A stretch of DNA of 64,000 nt from an uncultured Clostridia bacterium (GTDB lineage: Bacteria > Bacillota > Clostridia > Christensenellales > Aristaeellaceae): NCBI GenBank assembly GCA_947596085.1, contig CANQEW010000007.1:1-64000 (forward strand). The letters run 5' to 3'. The notes below the pieces were generated by a model, which was not told the origin of the DNA, did no database searches, and was given only the letters and a program-made list of their open reading frames with translations. The translations under genes were made by a program, and so were the position numbers. Positions 41,121 through 50,600 of this stretch are shown here, in pieces (the stretch's first letter is position 1; each line of letters opens with the position of its first letter).

Positions 41121-42190
41121 TGAAGAAGAACAAAGTCGCTTCTTTCTTTCTGCGGTGGGAATTCCTGCTCGTCGCGCTGCTGGTGCTGATGTGCGTGGTC
41201 TTCAATCTGCAGGACGCCGCGCGCGTGGCCTCCGGCGCCGCCCGCAAGGATGTGTTCAACCTTCCCAACGTCATGCGCGGCCTGCGGCCCTACATGCTCT
41301 ACAGCTTCATGACGATGGGCGTCATGCTCATCCTCGCCATGGGTGACATCGACATCTCCACCGGCGCCATCGCTACGCTGAGCGTAGTCGTGCTGGGCGC
41401 GCTCTACAATCTCATGGGCGGCGGCCCCGTCGCGCTGGTGATATCCATCATCGCCTGCCTGGCCACCGGCTCCCTCTGCGGCGCGATCAACGGCTTCCTG
41501 GTCACGCGCTTCAAGGAGCTGTTCCCGATGATCATCACGCTGGCCACGCAGCTGTTCTTCCGCGGCTTCGGCTATCTGCTGATCGGCGGCTCCACGCTCA
41601 CTTTCGACTCCACCTTTGGCGTGCTCAGCAAGACCTACGAACTGGTGGACATCTTCGGCCTGAAGGTGCCGATCATGGTGCTGATCTTCCTGGCCGTGGC
41701 AGTCGTGTTCTACGTCTGGCTGCACCTCACCAGCGGCGGGCGCAAGATCTTCGCCATCGGCACCAACGCCACCACCGCCCGCTATTCGGGCCTTCGCGTG
41801 GACGCCATCAAGATGTTCTGCTTCACGCTGACCGGCTTCATGTGCGCCGTGACCGGCATCTTCTTCGTCGGCGCGAACTCGTCCTCGATCAAGGCCGACC
41901 TGATGGACGGCTACCACATGTACGCCATCGCGGCGGCCGTGCTGGGCGGATTCTCCACCGACGGCGGCAAGGGCAGCGTCATTGGCGCGGTGCTCTCGCT
42001 GTTCATCTTCGGCATCGTCAAAATCGGCCTGGGCACGCTGTTCGGCTTTGCGGACAGCGCGGTCAACCTGGCGGTGGGCGTGATCCTGATCCTGAGTGTG
42101 CTGATCCCGAACATCTCGGAGGATCTGAGCAAGTACATGCGCGTGCGCAAGCAGCGCGCCGAGACCGCCGCGGCCAAGGCCGCCCATTGA
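41120..42190 (+). CDS. CUT2 ABC transporter permease, second subunit
   Basis: GRKIFAIGTNATTARYSGLRVDAIKMFCFTLTGFMCAVTGIFF. Confidence 0.9.
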   Translation: MKKNKVASFFLRWEFLLVALLVLMCVVFNLQDAARVASGAARKDVFNLPNVMRGLRPYMLYSFMTMGVMLILAMGDIDISTGAIATLSVVVLGALYNLMGGGPVALVISIIACLATGSLCGAINGFLVTRFKELFPMIITLATQLFFRGFGYLLIGGSTLTFDSTFGVLSKTYELVDIFGLKVPIMVLIFLAVAVVFYVWLHLTSGGRKIFAIGTNATTARYSGLRVDAIKMFCFTLTGFMCAVTGIFFVGANSSSIKADLMDGYHMYAIAAAVLGGFSTDGGKGSVIGAVLSLFIFGIVKIGLGTLFGFADSAVNLAVGVILILSVLIPNISEDLSKYMRVRKQRAETAAAKAAH

Positions 42191-42243
42191 TTTCGATTCG
42201 GTTTTGCCCCACAGGGCAAATAATAAAAAGGAGGACCAATTCC

Positions 42244-43257
42244 ATGAAGAAAGTTCTTGCACTCGTTCTGGCAGCTCTGCTCGTGCTGACCGTCGGCTCC
42301 GCTCTGGCGGAGGCGAAGGCGGGCGACGGCCTGTACATCGGCGTCGTCTACAAGCAGTCCGGCAACCCCTACTTCCAGGCTTCTATCAACGGCTTCCAGC
42401 AGGCTGCTGATGAGCTGGGCTTCACCTTCGACCACGACGGCCCCGATGACGGCTCCAACGACGGCCAGATCCGCATCATTGAGAACTTCATCAACCAGGG
42501 CGTGGACGCGCTGATCATCTCCGCGAACGACCCGGCCGGCCTGGTCAATGTCTGCAAAGAGGCCATGGATCAGGGCATCGTCGTCGTCTCCTACGACGCG
42601 CCCGTCGCGCCCGAAGGCCGCACCGCGGACGTCGAGCCTGCTTCCTTCCAGCAGGTTGGCGACATCCTGCTCGAGTCCATCGCGAAATCCATTGGCTATG
42701 AGGGCCAGATCGCGATCCTGTCCGCTTCCGCCACGATGGGCAACCAGCAGTACTGGTGCGCCGCCATCGAGAAGAGCCTGCAGGAGAACGAAGCCTACGC
42801 GAACCTCGAGTATGTCGGCACCGTGTTCGGCGATGACGTGTATGACAAGTCCTTCACCGAATGCGAAGCTCTGATCAACCAGTATCCGGATCTGAAGGGC
42901 ATCATCGTGCCCACCACCAACGGCGCTCCCGCCGTCGCGAAGTGCATCCAGGACCACGGCATGAGCACCAAGGTGACCGGCCTGACCTTGGCCTCCGACA
43001 TGAAGGAGTACCTCGACGCGGGCATCTGTGACGAGACCTTCCTGTGGAACCCGATCGACCTGGCCTACGTGGCGTCCTATGCGGCCGTGGCTCTGATCAA
43101 CGGCGACATCACCGGCGAGGTCGGCGACACCTTCACCGCTGGCGACAAGGGTGAGATCACTGTGGCGCAGGGCGACGATGGCGGCAACACCATCTTCCTG
43201 GGCGCTCTGAACACCTTCAACACCGAGACCGTCGGCGAGTGGGTGGACATCCTGTAA
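42244..43257 (+). CDS. CUT2 sugar/AI-2/rhamnose-type substrate-binding protein
   Basis: Signal peptide; YIGVVYKQSGNPYFQASINGFQQAADELGF; NQGVDALIISANDPAGL. Confidence 0.9.
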   Translation: MKKVLALVLAALLVLTVGSALAEAKAGDGLYIGVVYKQSGNPYFQASINGFQQAADELGFTFDHDGPDDGSNDGQIRIIENFINQGVDALIISANDPAGLVNVCKEAMDQGIVVVSYDAPVAPEGRTADVEPASFQQVGDILLESIAKSIGYEGQIAILSASATMGNQQYWCAAIEKSLQENEAYANLEYVGTVFGDDVYDKSFTECEALINQYPDLKGIIVPTTNGAPAVAKCIQDHGMSTKVTGLTLASDMKEYLDAGICDETFLWNPIDLAYVASYAAVALINGDITGEVGDTFTAGDKGEITVAQGDDGGNTIFLGALNTFNTETVGEWVDIL

Positions 43258-43261
43258 GTCA

Positions 43262-43340
43262 GTCGGCAGGGCCGACGGCCACCTGCTACCGCATTTAAGC
43301 GGCGGACTCCCGCCCCCATTGATTCAAGGGGCGGGAGTCC
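43262..43340 (-). repeat. Hairpin-repeat copy A (79 nt), also terminator-like for the ABC operon
   Basis: Minus: GGACTCCCGCCCC-TTGAATCAATG-GGGGCGGGAGTCC + 42-nt tail shared with copy C. Confidence 0.8.
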
Positions 43341-43376
43341 TTTGTTTCTATCCTTTTCCCGCCTCGGCTTTCCCCC

Positions 43377-43411
43377 GACGTCCGGTCCTATAGATCTGAG
43401 GACCGGACGTC
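43377..43411 (-). repeat. Hairpin copy D
   Basis: GACGTCCGGTCC - 11-nt loop - GGACCGGACGTC. Confidence 0.6.
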
Positions 43412-43474
43412 TCGCGTTCGCAATCGTCCACCGGCGCGTCTGGTTCCACCGTCGCCTCGTCGTGTACAAACGAA

Positions 43475-43509
43475 GAAATCCAGCTCTTGAATCAATGGAG
43501 CTGGATTTC
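43475..43509 (+). repeat. Hairpin copy B
   Basis: GAAATCCAGCTC-TTGAATCAATG-GAGCTGGATTTC. Confidence 0.75.
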
Positions 43510-43546
43510 GTGCAAAGCACCGAGGTTTCATCAAAAACGAACCGCA

Positions 43547-43625
43547 GGATTTCTGGCTCTTGAATCTATGGAGCCAGAAGTCCGTCGCTCAAACGCGGCA
43601 GCATGTGGCTGTCGGCCCTGCCGAC
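43547..43625 (+). repeat. Hairpin-repeat copy C (79 nt)
   Basis: GGATTTCTGGCTC-TTGAATCTATG-GAGCCAGAAGTCC + tail ending GTCGGCCCTGCCGAC as in copy A. Confidence 0.8.
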
Positions 43626-44464
43626 CCCGCCGACCGGACGGGAATCCAGAGTTCGTAGCGCGAGTTTTGGGGATCGGGGTTCAGATAGACTTCCACATCC
43701 GGGCCGTCGGCGTATTCGTAGCCCGATGTAGGCAGCCATTCGGTTACAACCCGGCGCTCCAATTGTTGTATGGATTGACCGTCGCCCTCTCCGGGGAAGA
43801 TCGCCCAGGTGGCCGCCGGAACGACGTATTCCTCCCAGTTCCCGTCGGACTGCGTCGAGGCGGCCGCGATGAAGTAGCGCCAGGGATCGTCGCCATCGCA
43901 GGCGCAAATGCCCAACAGCCCCGCGGGCTGCGCGTCCATCAGGCCCGCCAGTCGATCCAGCGTGCCGTCCTGGGCGGCCTCGTCCCATTTCTTCGGCACA
44001 TTCGCGAAGTTTTCCTCGAGCCGCTTGCTCAGCGGGATGGACACGCCAAGCACCCGGAAGGCGCTCTTCGTTTCGATTCGGTAGTTCAATACCTCCACTC
44101 CCTTCACGGTGACTGTAAATGTGATCGGAGGAAAGGATTTCACGGCCACGCCCTCCCGCACCGCCGACGGCGCGACGCCATGCACCCCCTGGAACGCGCG
44201 GTTGAAGGCGGTGGGCGAGTTGTAGCTGTATTTGAGCGCCACGTCGATGACCTTCGCGCCGCGCTGCAAGTCCACCGCCGCCAGCGACATCCGCCGCCTG
44301 CGGATGTACTCCGCCAGCGGCGCGCCCGCCATGTACGCAAACATTCGCTGATAGTGGTACGACGAGCAGCAGGCGATTCGCCCGAGTCGCGCATAGTCGA
44401 TCTCATCCGTCAGATGCGCCTCAATGTACTCCAGGCTCTGATTCAATCGCTCCACCCATTCCAT
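43589..44464 (-). CDS. AraC-family regulator with GyrI-like effector-binding domain
   Basis: MEWVERLNQSLEYIEAHLTDEIDYARLGRIACCSSYHYQRMFAYMAGAPLAEYIRRRRM; ...SRYELWIPVR. Confidence 0.9.
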   Translation of the reverse strand: MEWVERLNQSLEYIEAHLTDEIDYARLGRIACCSSYHYQRMFAYMAGAPLAEYIRRRRMSLAAVDLQRGAKVIDVALKYSYNSPTAFNRAFQGVHGVAPSAVREGVAVKSFPPITFTVTVKGVEVLNYRIETKSAFRVLGVSIPLSKRLEENFANVPKKWDEAAQDGTLDRLAGLMDAQPAGLLGICACDGDDPWRYFIAAASTQSDGNWEEYVVPAATWAIFPGEGDGQSIQQLERRVVTEWLPTSGYEYADGPDVEVYLNPDPQNSRYELWIPVRSAGSAGPTATCCRV

Positions 44465-44605
44465 TCGACATCCCTCCGATCCAATGCCATTGTAGCAGCT
44501 TTTGCGGCGCCCGTCCTCGCAATTTCTGCACAAAAGCGCGAGCAAACGTCGCGAGGGCTGTCCCCACCGGGACAGCCCCCTATCTTTACAGGGAACGGCG
44601 CGCCT

Positions 44606-45268
44606 TTACAGCACGATCTCGTCCCTCTGGATCAATTCCTTCACCGCGGCCTCGATCAGCGCTGCGGCGCCGTCCGTGCCGAATTCGCCCGTATCCACGA
44701 TCAGCGTGTAGTTTCCGATCGCGCCCCACTCACGCTGCGTGTGCGCGCTGTAATACTTGGAGCGAATCTTGTCCGTCTTTTGAATCAGCTTCCGCGCCTC
44801 CGCTTCGTCGCGCTGGTAGATGCGCATGCAGCGCTTCACGCGCTTGTCCATGTCGGCGCGCACGAAGATGCTGATCACATCCAACACGTTGGCGCACTCG
44901 CCCAGCACATAATCCGCGCAGCGGCCCACAATCACGCAGGGCTTTTCCGCCAGATGGCGAATCGCGTCGCACTGGGCCTCGTAGATGCGCGTGTGAATCG
45001 GCAGCACCAGCGAGGGATCGTCCCGATAGATGTAGTTCCCACCGTAGGGATCGCCCCGGCCCAGCATGCCCGCGCCCAGCATGAAGGATTTGGCCTTCTC
45101 CTCGTGCTGTTCGATGACCTCCCGGCTGAGGTTGGTTCGCTCCGCCGCGTGGTCGATCAAGTCGCGGTCATAGTAGGGAATCTCCAGCCGCTCCGACACC
45201 TTACGCGCCACCTCCGCGCCACCGCTGCAAAACTCGCGGCCAATCGTAATGACCCAACCCTTTTTCAT
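44606..45268 (-). CDS. Cytidylate kinase-like family protein
   Basis: MKKGWVITIGREFCSGGAEVARKVSERLEIPYYDRDLI; VIVGRCADYVL. Confidence 0.88.
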   Translation of the reverse strand: MKKGWVITIGREFCSGGAEVARKVSERLEIPYYDRDLIDHAAERTNLSREVIEQHEEKAKSFMLGAGMLGRGDPYGGNYIYRDDPSLVLPIHTRIYEAQCDAIRHLAEKPCVIVGRCADYVLGECANVLDVISIFVRADMDKRVKRCMRIYQRDEAEARKLIQKTDKIRSKYYSAHTQREWGAIGNYTLIVDTGEFGTDGAAALIEAAVKELIQRDEIVL

Positions 45269-45299
45269 AAGCCAAACCTCCCTTTCGATGGTCAAACTT

Positions 45300-45680
45300 G
45301 TTCGAAGATGGAAAGAAGATGGAAATACAAAACCGCCGACATGCACGCCGGCGGTGAACTCTCTTATTCAGTTTTCATTCGGTTCATCTGCCTTGCCCGC
45401 CGCAACGCACTCTCCTGAAAACCGGATGCCTCTTCCTCGCGACGGCTTCCTTGCCGCCCGGGAACAATCTATCTCAACGGTTACACGGGGCAAAGCAGAT
45501 GAACCCTTCCGTGTGATCGGAGTACATCGGTATCGCCCCCTCTCCTTATTGATGGAATCCAATTAGGATTTCGCTCCGTATCCTCGGAGCTTCTTCGGTC
45601 TCGCTGTCCGGCATTCGCCGGAGTACCGAATCGAAAAAGCGTCTCTGCGCTCTATTCTCTCTGCCATCTTCCTTGGCTCG
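45300..45680 (-). ncRNA. Candidate structured leader/ncRNA upstream of the cytidylate kinase-like gene
   Basis: Promoter TTGACA-N17-TATTAT at 45714-45686; 18-bp long-range helix 45488-45505 / 45381-45398; local hairpins; terminator-like ACCGCCG...CGGCGGTTTTG near 45331-45355. Confidence 0.5.
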
Positions 45681-45901
45681 CTTTTATAATAGCACAGTTC
45701 GTTTTCTCTGTCAACCCCTTTTTTAAAAAAATTATCCATCTTTTATTCTTAAAGCTGTATGATAGATCTTACTATAAAAGATCTAACCTGTATAATTTGC
45801 ACAAATTTGTATTTCGGTTTTGCGCTTTTGTCCGCAAAATCCGAACATTCCCCCACACGCCATGGAATGTGTTCGCCGTGTAAAATTTAACCCCCGGCGG
45901 C

Positions 45902-45930
45902 TTGACGGTACAATGTTCGGTTATTATAAT
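45902..45930 (+). promoter_or_regulatory. metG T-box promoter
   Basis: TTGACG - 17 nt - TATAAT. Confidence 0.75.
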
Positions 45931-45943
45931 TGATAGTGAATGG

Positions 45944-46168
45944 CGATGAAGGAGAGAGTAGATCCATCCGACGCCCAGCAGAGAGCCGGGGCAGCTGAAA
46001 ACCGGCGGCGGGAGATGCTTCGAACATGGCTCCGGAGTCCCGCGCGTGAGTCCGTCAACGGTTGAGCGCGCGGCGTGCGCCCGCGTTAAGGGTCAAGGCC
46101 GGGAACGCGTTCCCGGCGAACAGGGTTGGTACCGCGCAATCGCGCCCCTCATGCGAGGGGCGCTTTCT
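45944..46168 (+). ncRNA. T-box leader, apparent Met specifier
   Basis: GATGAAGGAGAGAGTAG 5' element; CAGGGTTGGTACCGCG T-box motif at ~46121-46136; terminator GCGCCCCTC-ATGC-GAGGGGCGC-TTTCT; ATG in gaacATGgctcc. Confidence 0.9.
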
Positions 46169-46192
46169 ATTCAGAACAGGAGGTTGTACGCC

Positions 46193-48178
46193 ATGCCGGA
46201 AAAGAAGAAGTTCTATATCACCACGCCCATCTACTATCCATCGGGCAACATGCACATCGGCCACACCTACACCACCGTGGCCGCCGACACCATGACGCGC
46301 TTCAAGAAGCTGACTGGCTACGACGCCTACTTCCTGACCGGCACCGATGAACACGGCCAGAAGATCGAAACCAAGGCCGCCGAGGCCGGCGTCACGCCCC
46401 AGCAATTCGTGGATAAGATCGTGGGCGAGACCCAGGAGTTGTGGAAGCTGATGAACATCGACTACGACGACTTCATCCGCACCACTCAGCCGCGCCACGA
46501 AAAGATCGTGCAGAAGATCTTCCGCCAGTTCTACGAGCAGGGTGACATCTACAAGAGCGAGTACGAGGGCATGTACTGCACGCCCTGCGAATCGTTCTGG
46601 ACGCCCAGCCAGCTGGTGGACAAGGACGGCGTGAAGGTCTGTCCGGACTGTGGCCGCCCCTGCCAGCCCATGAAGGAGGAGGCCTACTTCTTCCGCATGA
46701 GCAAGTATCAGGACTGGCTGATCGACTACATCGAGACGCACCCGGACTTCATTCAGCCGCCGTCGCGCGCCAATGAAATGCTCAACAACTTCCTGAAGCC
46801 GGGGCTCCAGGATCTGTGCGTGAGTCGCACGTCCTTCAAGTGGGGCATTCCGGTGGACTTCGACCCCAAGCACGTGGTCTACGTCTGGATCGACGCGCTG
46901 TCGAACTACATCACCGCCCTGGGCTACGGCACCGACCACGACGAGAAGTTCCAGAAGTACTGGCCGGCGAACGTGCACCTGGTCGGCAAGGAGATCGTGC
47001 GCTTCCACACCATCTACTGGCCCATCATGCTCCACGCGCTGGGGCTGCCGCTGCCCAAGCAGGTGTTCGGCCACGGCTGGCTGCTGTTCGGCAACGACAA
47101 GATGTCCAAGTCCAAGAGCAACATCGTCTACCCCGCGCCCATCGTCGAGCGCTACGGCGTGGACACGCTGCGCTACTACCTGATGCGCGAGATGCCCTTC
47201 GGCGCGGACGGCAACTACACCAACGAGGCGCTGCTGACCCGCATGAACGCCGATCTGGTCAACGACCTGGGCAATCTGGTCAGCCGCACCGTGGCGATGA
47301 TCGAGAAATACTTTGGCGGCGAAGTCCCGGCCCCGGGCCCGGCGGATGAGTCCGACCGCACGCTGATCGAACGCTTCGAGGCGCTGCCCGCGCTCGTGGA
47401 GGAGCAGATGGACGCGCTGCAGTTCTCCATCGCGCTCAGCGAAATCTGGAAGCTCATCGGCGACTGCAACCGCTACATCGACATCAACCAGCCCTGGGTG
47501 CTTTGCAAGAGCGAGAAGGGGCTGCCGAGGCTCAAAACCGTCATGTATACGCTGGCGGAGTGCATCCGCGCCGTGGCCGTGCACATCGGCCCGACGATGC
47601 CCTCCACGCCGGAGAAGATCTTCGCCCAGCTGGGCGTGACCGATCCTGAGCTCAAGACCTGGGAGAGCGTGCAGAAATTCGGCCAACTGAAGCCCGGCAC
47701 GAAGGTATGCAAGGGCGAAGCCCTGTTCCCCCGCGCCGACATCAAGAAGGAGCTGGCGTTCCTCTCCGGCGAGCCCGAGGAAAAGCCGGAGGCCAAGCCC
47801 CAGAAGAAACAGGAGAAGAAGGTCGAAAAGAAGGCCGAGGTCCTCGCAGGCGTGGCGACGTTTGACGACTTCGTGAAGATCAAGCTGATCGCTGCGAAGG
47901 TGATCGCCTGCGAGAAGGTTCCCAACAGCGAAAAGCTTCTCAAGGAGACGCTGGACGTGGGCAACGGCCAGACCCGCACCGTCTGCTCCGGCATCGCCAA
48001 GTACTATGCGCCCGAGGAGATGGTGGGTAAGACCGTCGTGCTCGTCGCCAACCTCGCGCCGCGCAAGATGGCGGGCGTCCTGTCCGAGGGCATGCTGCTC
48101 TGTGCCGAGGACGCCGAGGGCAAGCTGAAGCTGCTGACCGTGGAGGATGGCATCGCTCCCGGCAGCGAGATCTCCTGA
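46193..48178 (+). CDS. metG: Methionyl-tRNA synthetase
   Basis: ITTPIYYPSGNMHIGHTYTTVAADTMTRFKKLTGYD; KMSKSKSN; C-terminal tRNA-binding domain. Confidence 0.95.
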   Translation: MPEKKKFYITTPIYYPSGNMHIGHTYTTVAADTMTRFKKLTGYDAYFLTGTDEHGQKIETKAAEAGVTPQQFVDKIVGETQELWKLMNIDYDDFIRTTQPRHEKIVQKIFRQFYEQGDIYKSEYEGMYCTPCESFWTPSQLVDKDGVKVCPDCGRPCQPMKEEAYFFRMSKYQDWLIDYIETHPDFIQPPSRANEMLNNFLKPGLQDLCVSRTSFKWGIPVDFDPKHVVYVWIDALSNYITALGYGTDHDEKFQKYWPANVHLVGKEIVRFHTIYWPIMLHALGLPLPKQVFGHGWLLFGNDKMSKSKSNIVYPAPIVERYGVDTLRYYLMREMPFGADGNYTNEALLTRMNADLVNDLGNLVSRTVAMIEKYFGGEVPAPGPADESDRTLIERFEALPALVEEQMDALQFSIALSEIWKLIGDCNRYIDINQPWVLCKSEKGLPRLKTVMYTLAECIRAVAVHIGPTMPSTPEKIFAQLGVTDPELKTWESVQKFGQLKPGTKVCKGEALFPRADIKKELAFLSGEPEEKPEAKPQKKQEKKVEKKAEVLAGVATFDDFVKIKLIAAKVIACEKVPNSEKLLKETLDVGNGQTRTVCSGIAKYYAPEEMVGKTVVLVANLAPRKMAGVLSEGMLLCAEDAEGKLKLLTVEDGIAPGSEIS

Positions 48179-49146
48179 TGCGCGTCGCCGTCATCGGCTG
48201 CGGCCGCTGGGGCTCGCTGATCACCTGGTATCTGGACAAGATCGGGCACGAGGTGACGCTCTACGGCCGCGCCTCGTCCCCGCACATGCAGCGGTTCCTT
48301 CAAGAGCGCAGAAACGATCTGCTGGAGCTTCCGGAGAGCGTGAGCTTATCCACGCAGATCGACTGCGTGCGCGGCGCGGAGGTCGTGGTGATCTCCATTC
48401 CCTCTCAGTCGCTGCGCGGCGTGGCCGGTCAGCTCGGCGCGATGGGAATCCGGGATAAGATCATCGTCCTGTGCATGAAGGGCATCGAGATAGAAAGCGG
48501 CAAGCGCCTCTCCGAGGTGGCGCGCGAGGGGCTCGATCCCTCCTGCTCCATCGCCGTATGGCTCGGCCCCGGCCACGTGCAGGAGTTCTACGCGGGCGTG
48601 CCCAACTGCATGGTGATCGACAGCGAGGACGAGGCGGTCAAGACGCTGCTGGTGGATCGCTTCTCCAGCTCGCTGATTCGCTTTTACTATGGCGAGGACA
48701 TGATCGGAAACGAAATCGGCGCGGCCGCGAAGAATGTGATCGGCATCGCGGCGGGCGCGCTGGATGGCCTGGGCTTGCGCACGCTCAAGGGTGCGCTGAT
48801 GTCCCGAGGCACCCGGGAGATCGCGCGGCTCATCGAAGCCATGGGCGGCAACCCCTTTTCGGCCTACGGACTGTGCCACCTGGGCGATTACGAAGCCACC
48901 GTGTTCTCCCCCTACAGCCACAACCGCCGCTTCGGCGAGCTGCTGGTAAAGGGCGAAAAGTACGACAAGCTCGCGGAGGGCTACTACACCGCAGACGCGC
49001 TGGTGCGGCTGGGCCGCAAATACGGCGTGGAACTGCCCATCTGCGAGGTCGTGTATCGGACACTCTACGAAAGCGCCGATCCCAAGACCGAGATCACCGG
49101 ATTGTTCGAGCGGCCCATCAAGTCGGAATTCTGGAAGGAAGCGTGA
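48178..49146 (+). CDS. gpsA: NAD(P)H-dependent glycerol-3-phosphate dehydrogenase
   Basis: MRVAVIGCGRWGSLI; LGPGHVQEF; GAAAKNVIGIAAGALDGLGL. Confidence 0.9.
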   Translation: MRVAVIGCGRWGSLITWYLDKIGHEVTLYGRASSPHMQRFLQERRNDLLELPESVSLSTQIDCVRGAEVVVISIPSQSLRGVAGQLGAMGIRDKIIVLCMKGIEIESGKRLSEVAREGLDPSCSIAVWLGPGHVQEFYAGVPNCMVIDSEDEAVKTLLVDRFSSSLIRFYYGEDMIGNEIGAAAKNVIGIAAGALDGLGLRTLKGALMSRGTREIARLIEAMGGNPFSAYGLCHLGDYEATVFSPYSHNRRFGELLVKGEKYDKLAEGYYTADALVRLGRKYGVELPICEVVYRTLYESADPKTEITGLFERPIKSEFWKEA

Positions 49147-49148
49147 AC

Positions 49149-49949
49149 ATGCGCATCTTCGACACCCACTGTCACCTGGCGGACGAGCGCTTCGGTGAGG
49201 ATCTGCCCGAAGTCATCGCCCGGATGCGCGAGGCGGGCGTATGCCGCGCCAACGTGGTGGCCGACCCCTGCGAGGAGGAGCCGAATCAGGAGAAGGTGCT
49301 CGCGCTCATCGAGGCGCACGACTTTCTGGTGTTCTCCATCGGCGCGCACCCCCACAACGCCAGCCGCTACGGCGATGCGGCGGAAGCCGAAATCCTACAT
49401 TATATCCAGCATTCAAAATGCCGCCTGTTGGGAGAGATCGGGCTGGATTACCATTACGACCTCTCCCCCCGCGATGTGCAGCGCGCGGTGTTTGACCGCC
49501 AGCTCGATCTGGCATTTGCGCAGGGCATTCCCGTGCAGCTGCACGTTCGGGAGGCCCACGGCGACTGTATGGATATGCTGCGCGCGCGCGCTGCTGCGGG
49601 ACGAATGCCCGCGGGCATCATGCACTGCTACACCGGAAGCTGGGAGGCCGCCAAAGTGTACCTCGATCTGGGGCTGTACATCTCCCTGTCCGGCGCGCTG
49701 ACGTTCAAGAACGCGCCGAAGCTCATGGAGGTGGCGCGAAACATCCCCGCCGACCGGCTGTTGATCGAAACCGACTGCCCGTACATGGCGCCGGTGCCGC
49801 TGCGCGGACAGCGCAACGAGCCCGCGTTCCTGGTTCATACGCTGGCAGCAGCCGCCGCGGCACGCAGCGAGGCGCCGGACGATCTGGCCGAGCGGCTCTA
49901 TCAAAATTCCCTGCGCGCCTTCGGGTTGCGCGACGATGCGGAGGCTTGA
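49149..49949 (+). CDS. TatD-family metal-dependent hydrolase
   Basis: MRIFDTHCHLADERF; IGLDYHYD; LLIETDCPYMAPVPLRGQRNEP. Confidence 0.93.
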   Translation: MRIFDTHCHLADERFGEDLPEVIARMREAGVCRANVVADPCEEEPNQEKVLALIEAHDFLVFSIGAHPHNASRYGDAAEAEILHYIQHSKCRLLGEIGLDYHYDLSPRDVQRAVFDRQLDLAFAQGIPVQLHVREAHGDCMDMLRARAAAGRMPAGIMHCYTGSWEAAKVYLDLGLYISLSGALTFKNAPKLMEVARNIPADRLLIETDCPYMAPVPLRGQRNEPAFLVHTLAAAAAARSEAPDDLAERLYQNSLRAFGLRDDAEA

Positions 49950-49952
49950 TCC

Positions 49953-50510
49953 GTGGAAAACCTGAGCGCCATCATCGAGGCGATTCTGTTCGTATCCGGC
50001 GATCCGGTGCAGGTGGACGTGTTGGCTCACGCCATGAACCTGACCGTGCTGGAGCTGGAGAACGCGCTGGACGAATTGCGCGATCACCTCGCGCTGGAAA
50101 ATCGGGGCATTCAGCTGAACCGCAGCGGCAACGCCGTCTTTCTCTCGATCTGTCCGAAGTACGCGCCGCAGGTGGAGCTGTTCTTGCAGCCGATTCAGAA
50201 GCAGCCGCTGTCCCAAGCGGTATTGGAGACGTTGTCCATAATCGCCTATCGCCAGCCCGCGACCCGCGGAGACGTGGAAGCAGTGCGCGGCGTGAAGTGT
50301 GACTACTCCGTGCAGACGCTGCTCAATCGCGGCTTCATCGAGGAGTGCGGGCGCAGGGAAACCCTCGGCCGGCCTATCCTGTACCGCACCACGGACAAGT
50401 TCTTGCAGCACTTCGGCATCGAATCACTGGAGGAATTGCCTAGCGTGGATTTCACGTCCGACGAGGGCGCGGCGCCCGTTCGACACGATTTTTACCAAAA
50501 TCAGACGTGA
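49953..50510 (+). CDS. scpB: Segregation and condensation protein B
   Basis: IIEAILFVSGDPVQVDVLA; ETLSIIAYRQPATRGDVEAVRGV; GRPILYRTTDKFLQHFG; GTG start. Confidence 0.92.
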   Translation: MENLSAIIEAILFVSGDPVQVDVLAHAMNLTVLELENALDELRDHLALENRGIQLNRSGNAVFLSICPKYAPQVELFLQPIQKQPLSQAVLETLSIIAYRQPATRGDVEAVRGVKCDYSVQTLLNRGFIEECGRRETLGRPILYRTTDKFLQHFGIESLEELPSVDFTSDEGAAPVRHDFYQNQT

Positions 50511-50600
50511 ATGTGAAAACAACTTGTTTTTTAGAAAAAACCCTTTGCGGCGCTTGACGATGATATTTATAAATCGTATAATAAGGTCGGAATAGCTGTA

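Noticed and set aside
45300-45680. SRP RNA, because of AAGGAAG and AAGGCAGATGA strings
   Set aside because: The SRP Alu/apical consensus GTCAGGTCCGGAAGGAAGCAGC is absent; the strings belong to a different long-range helix.
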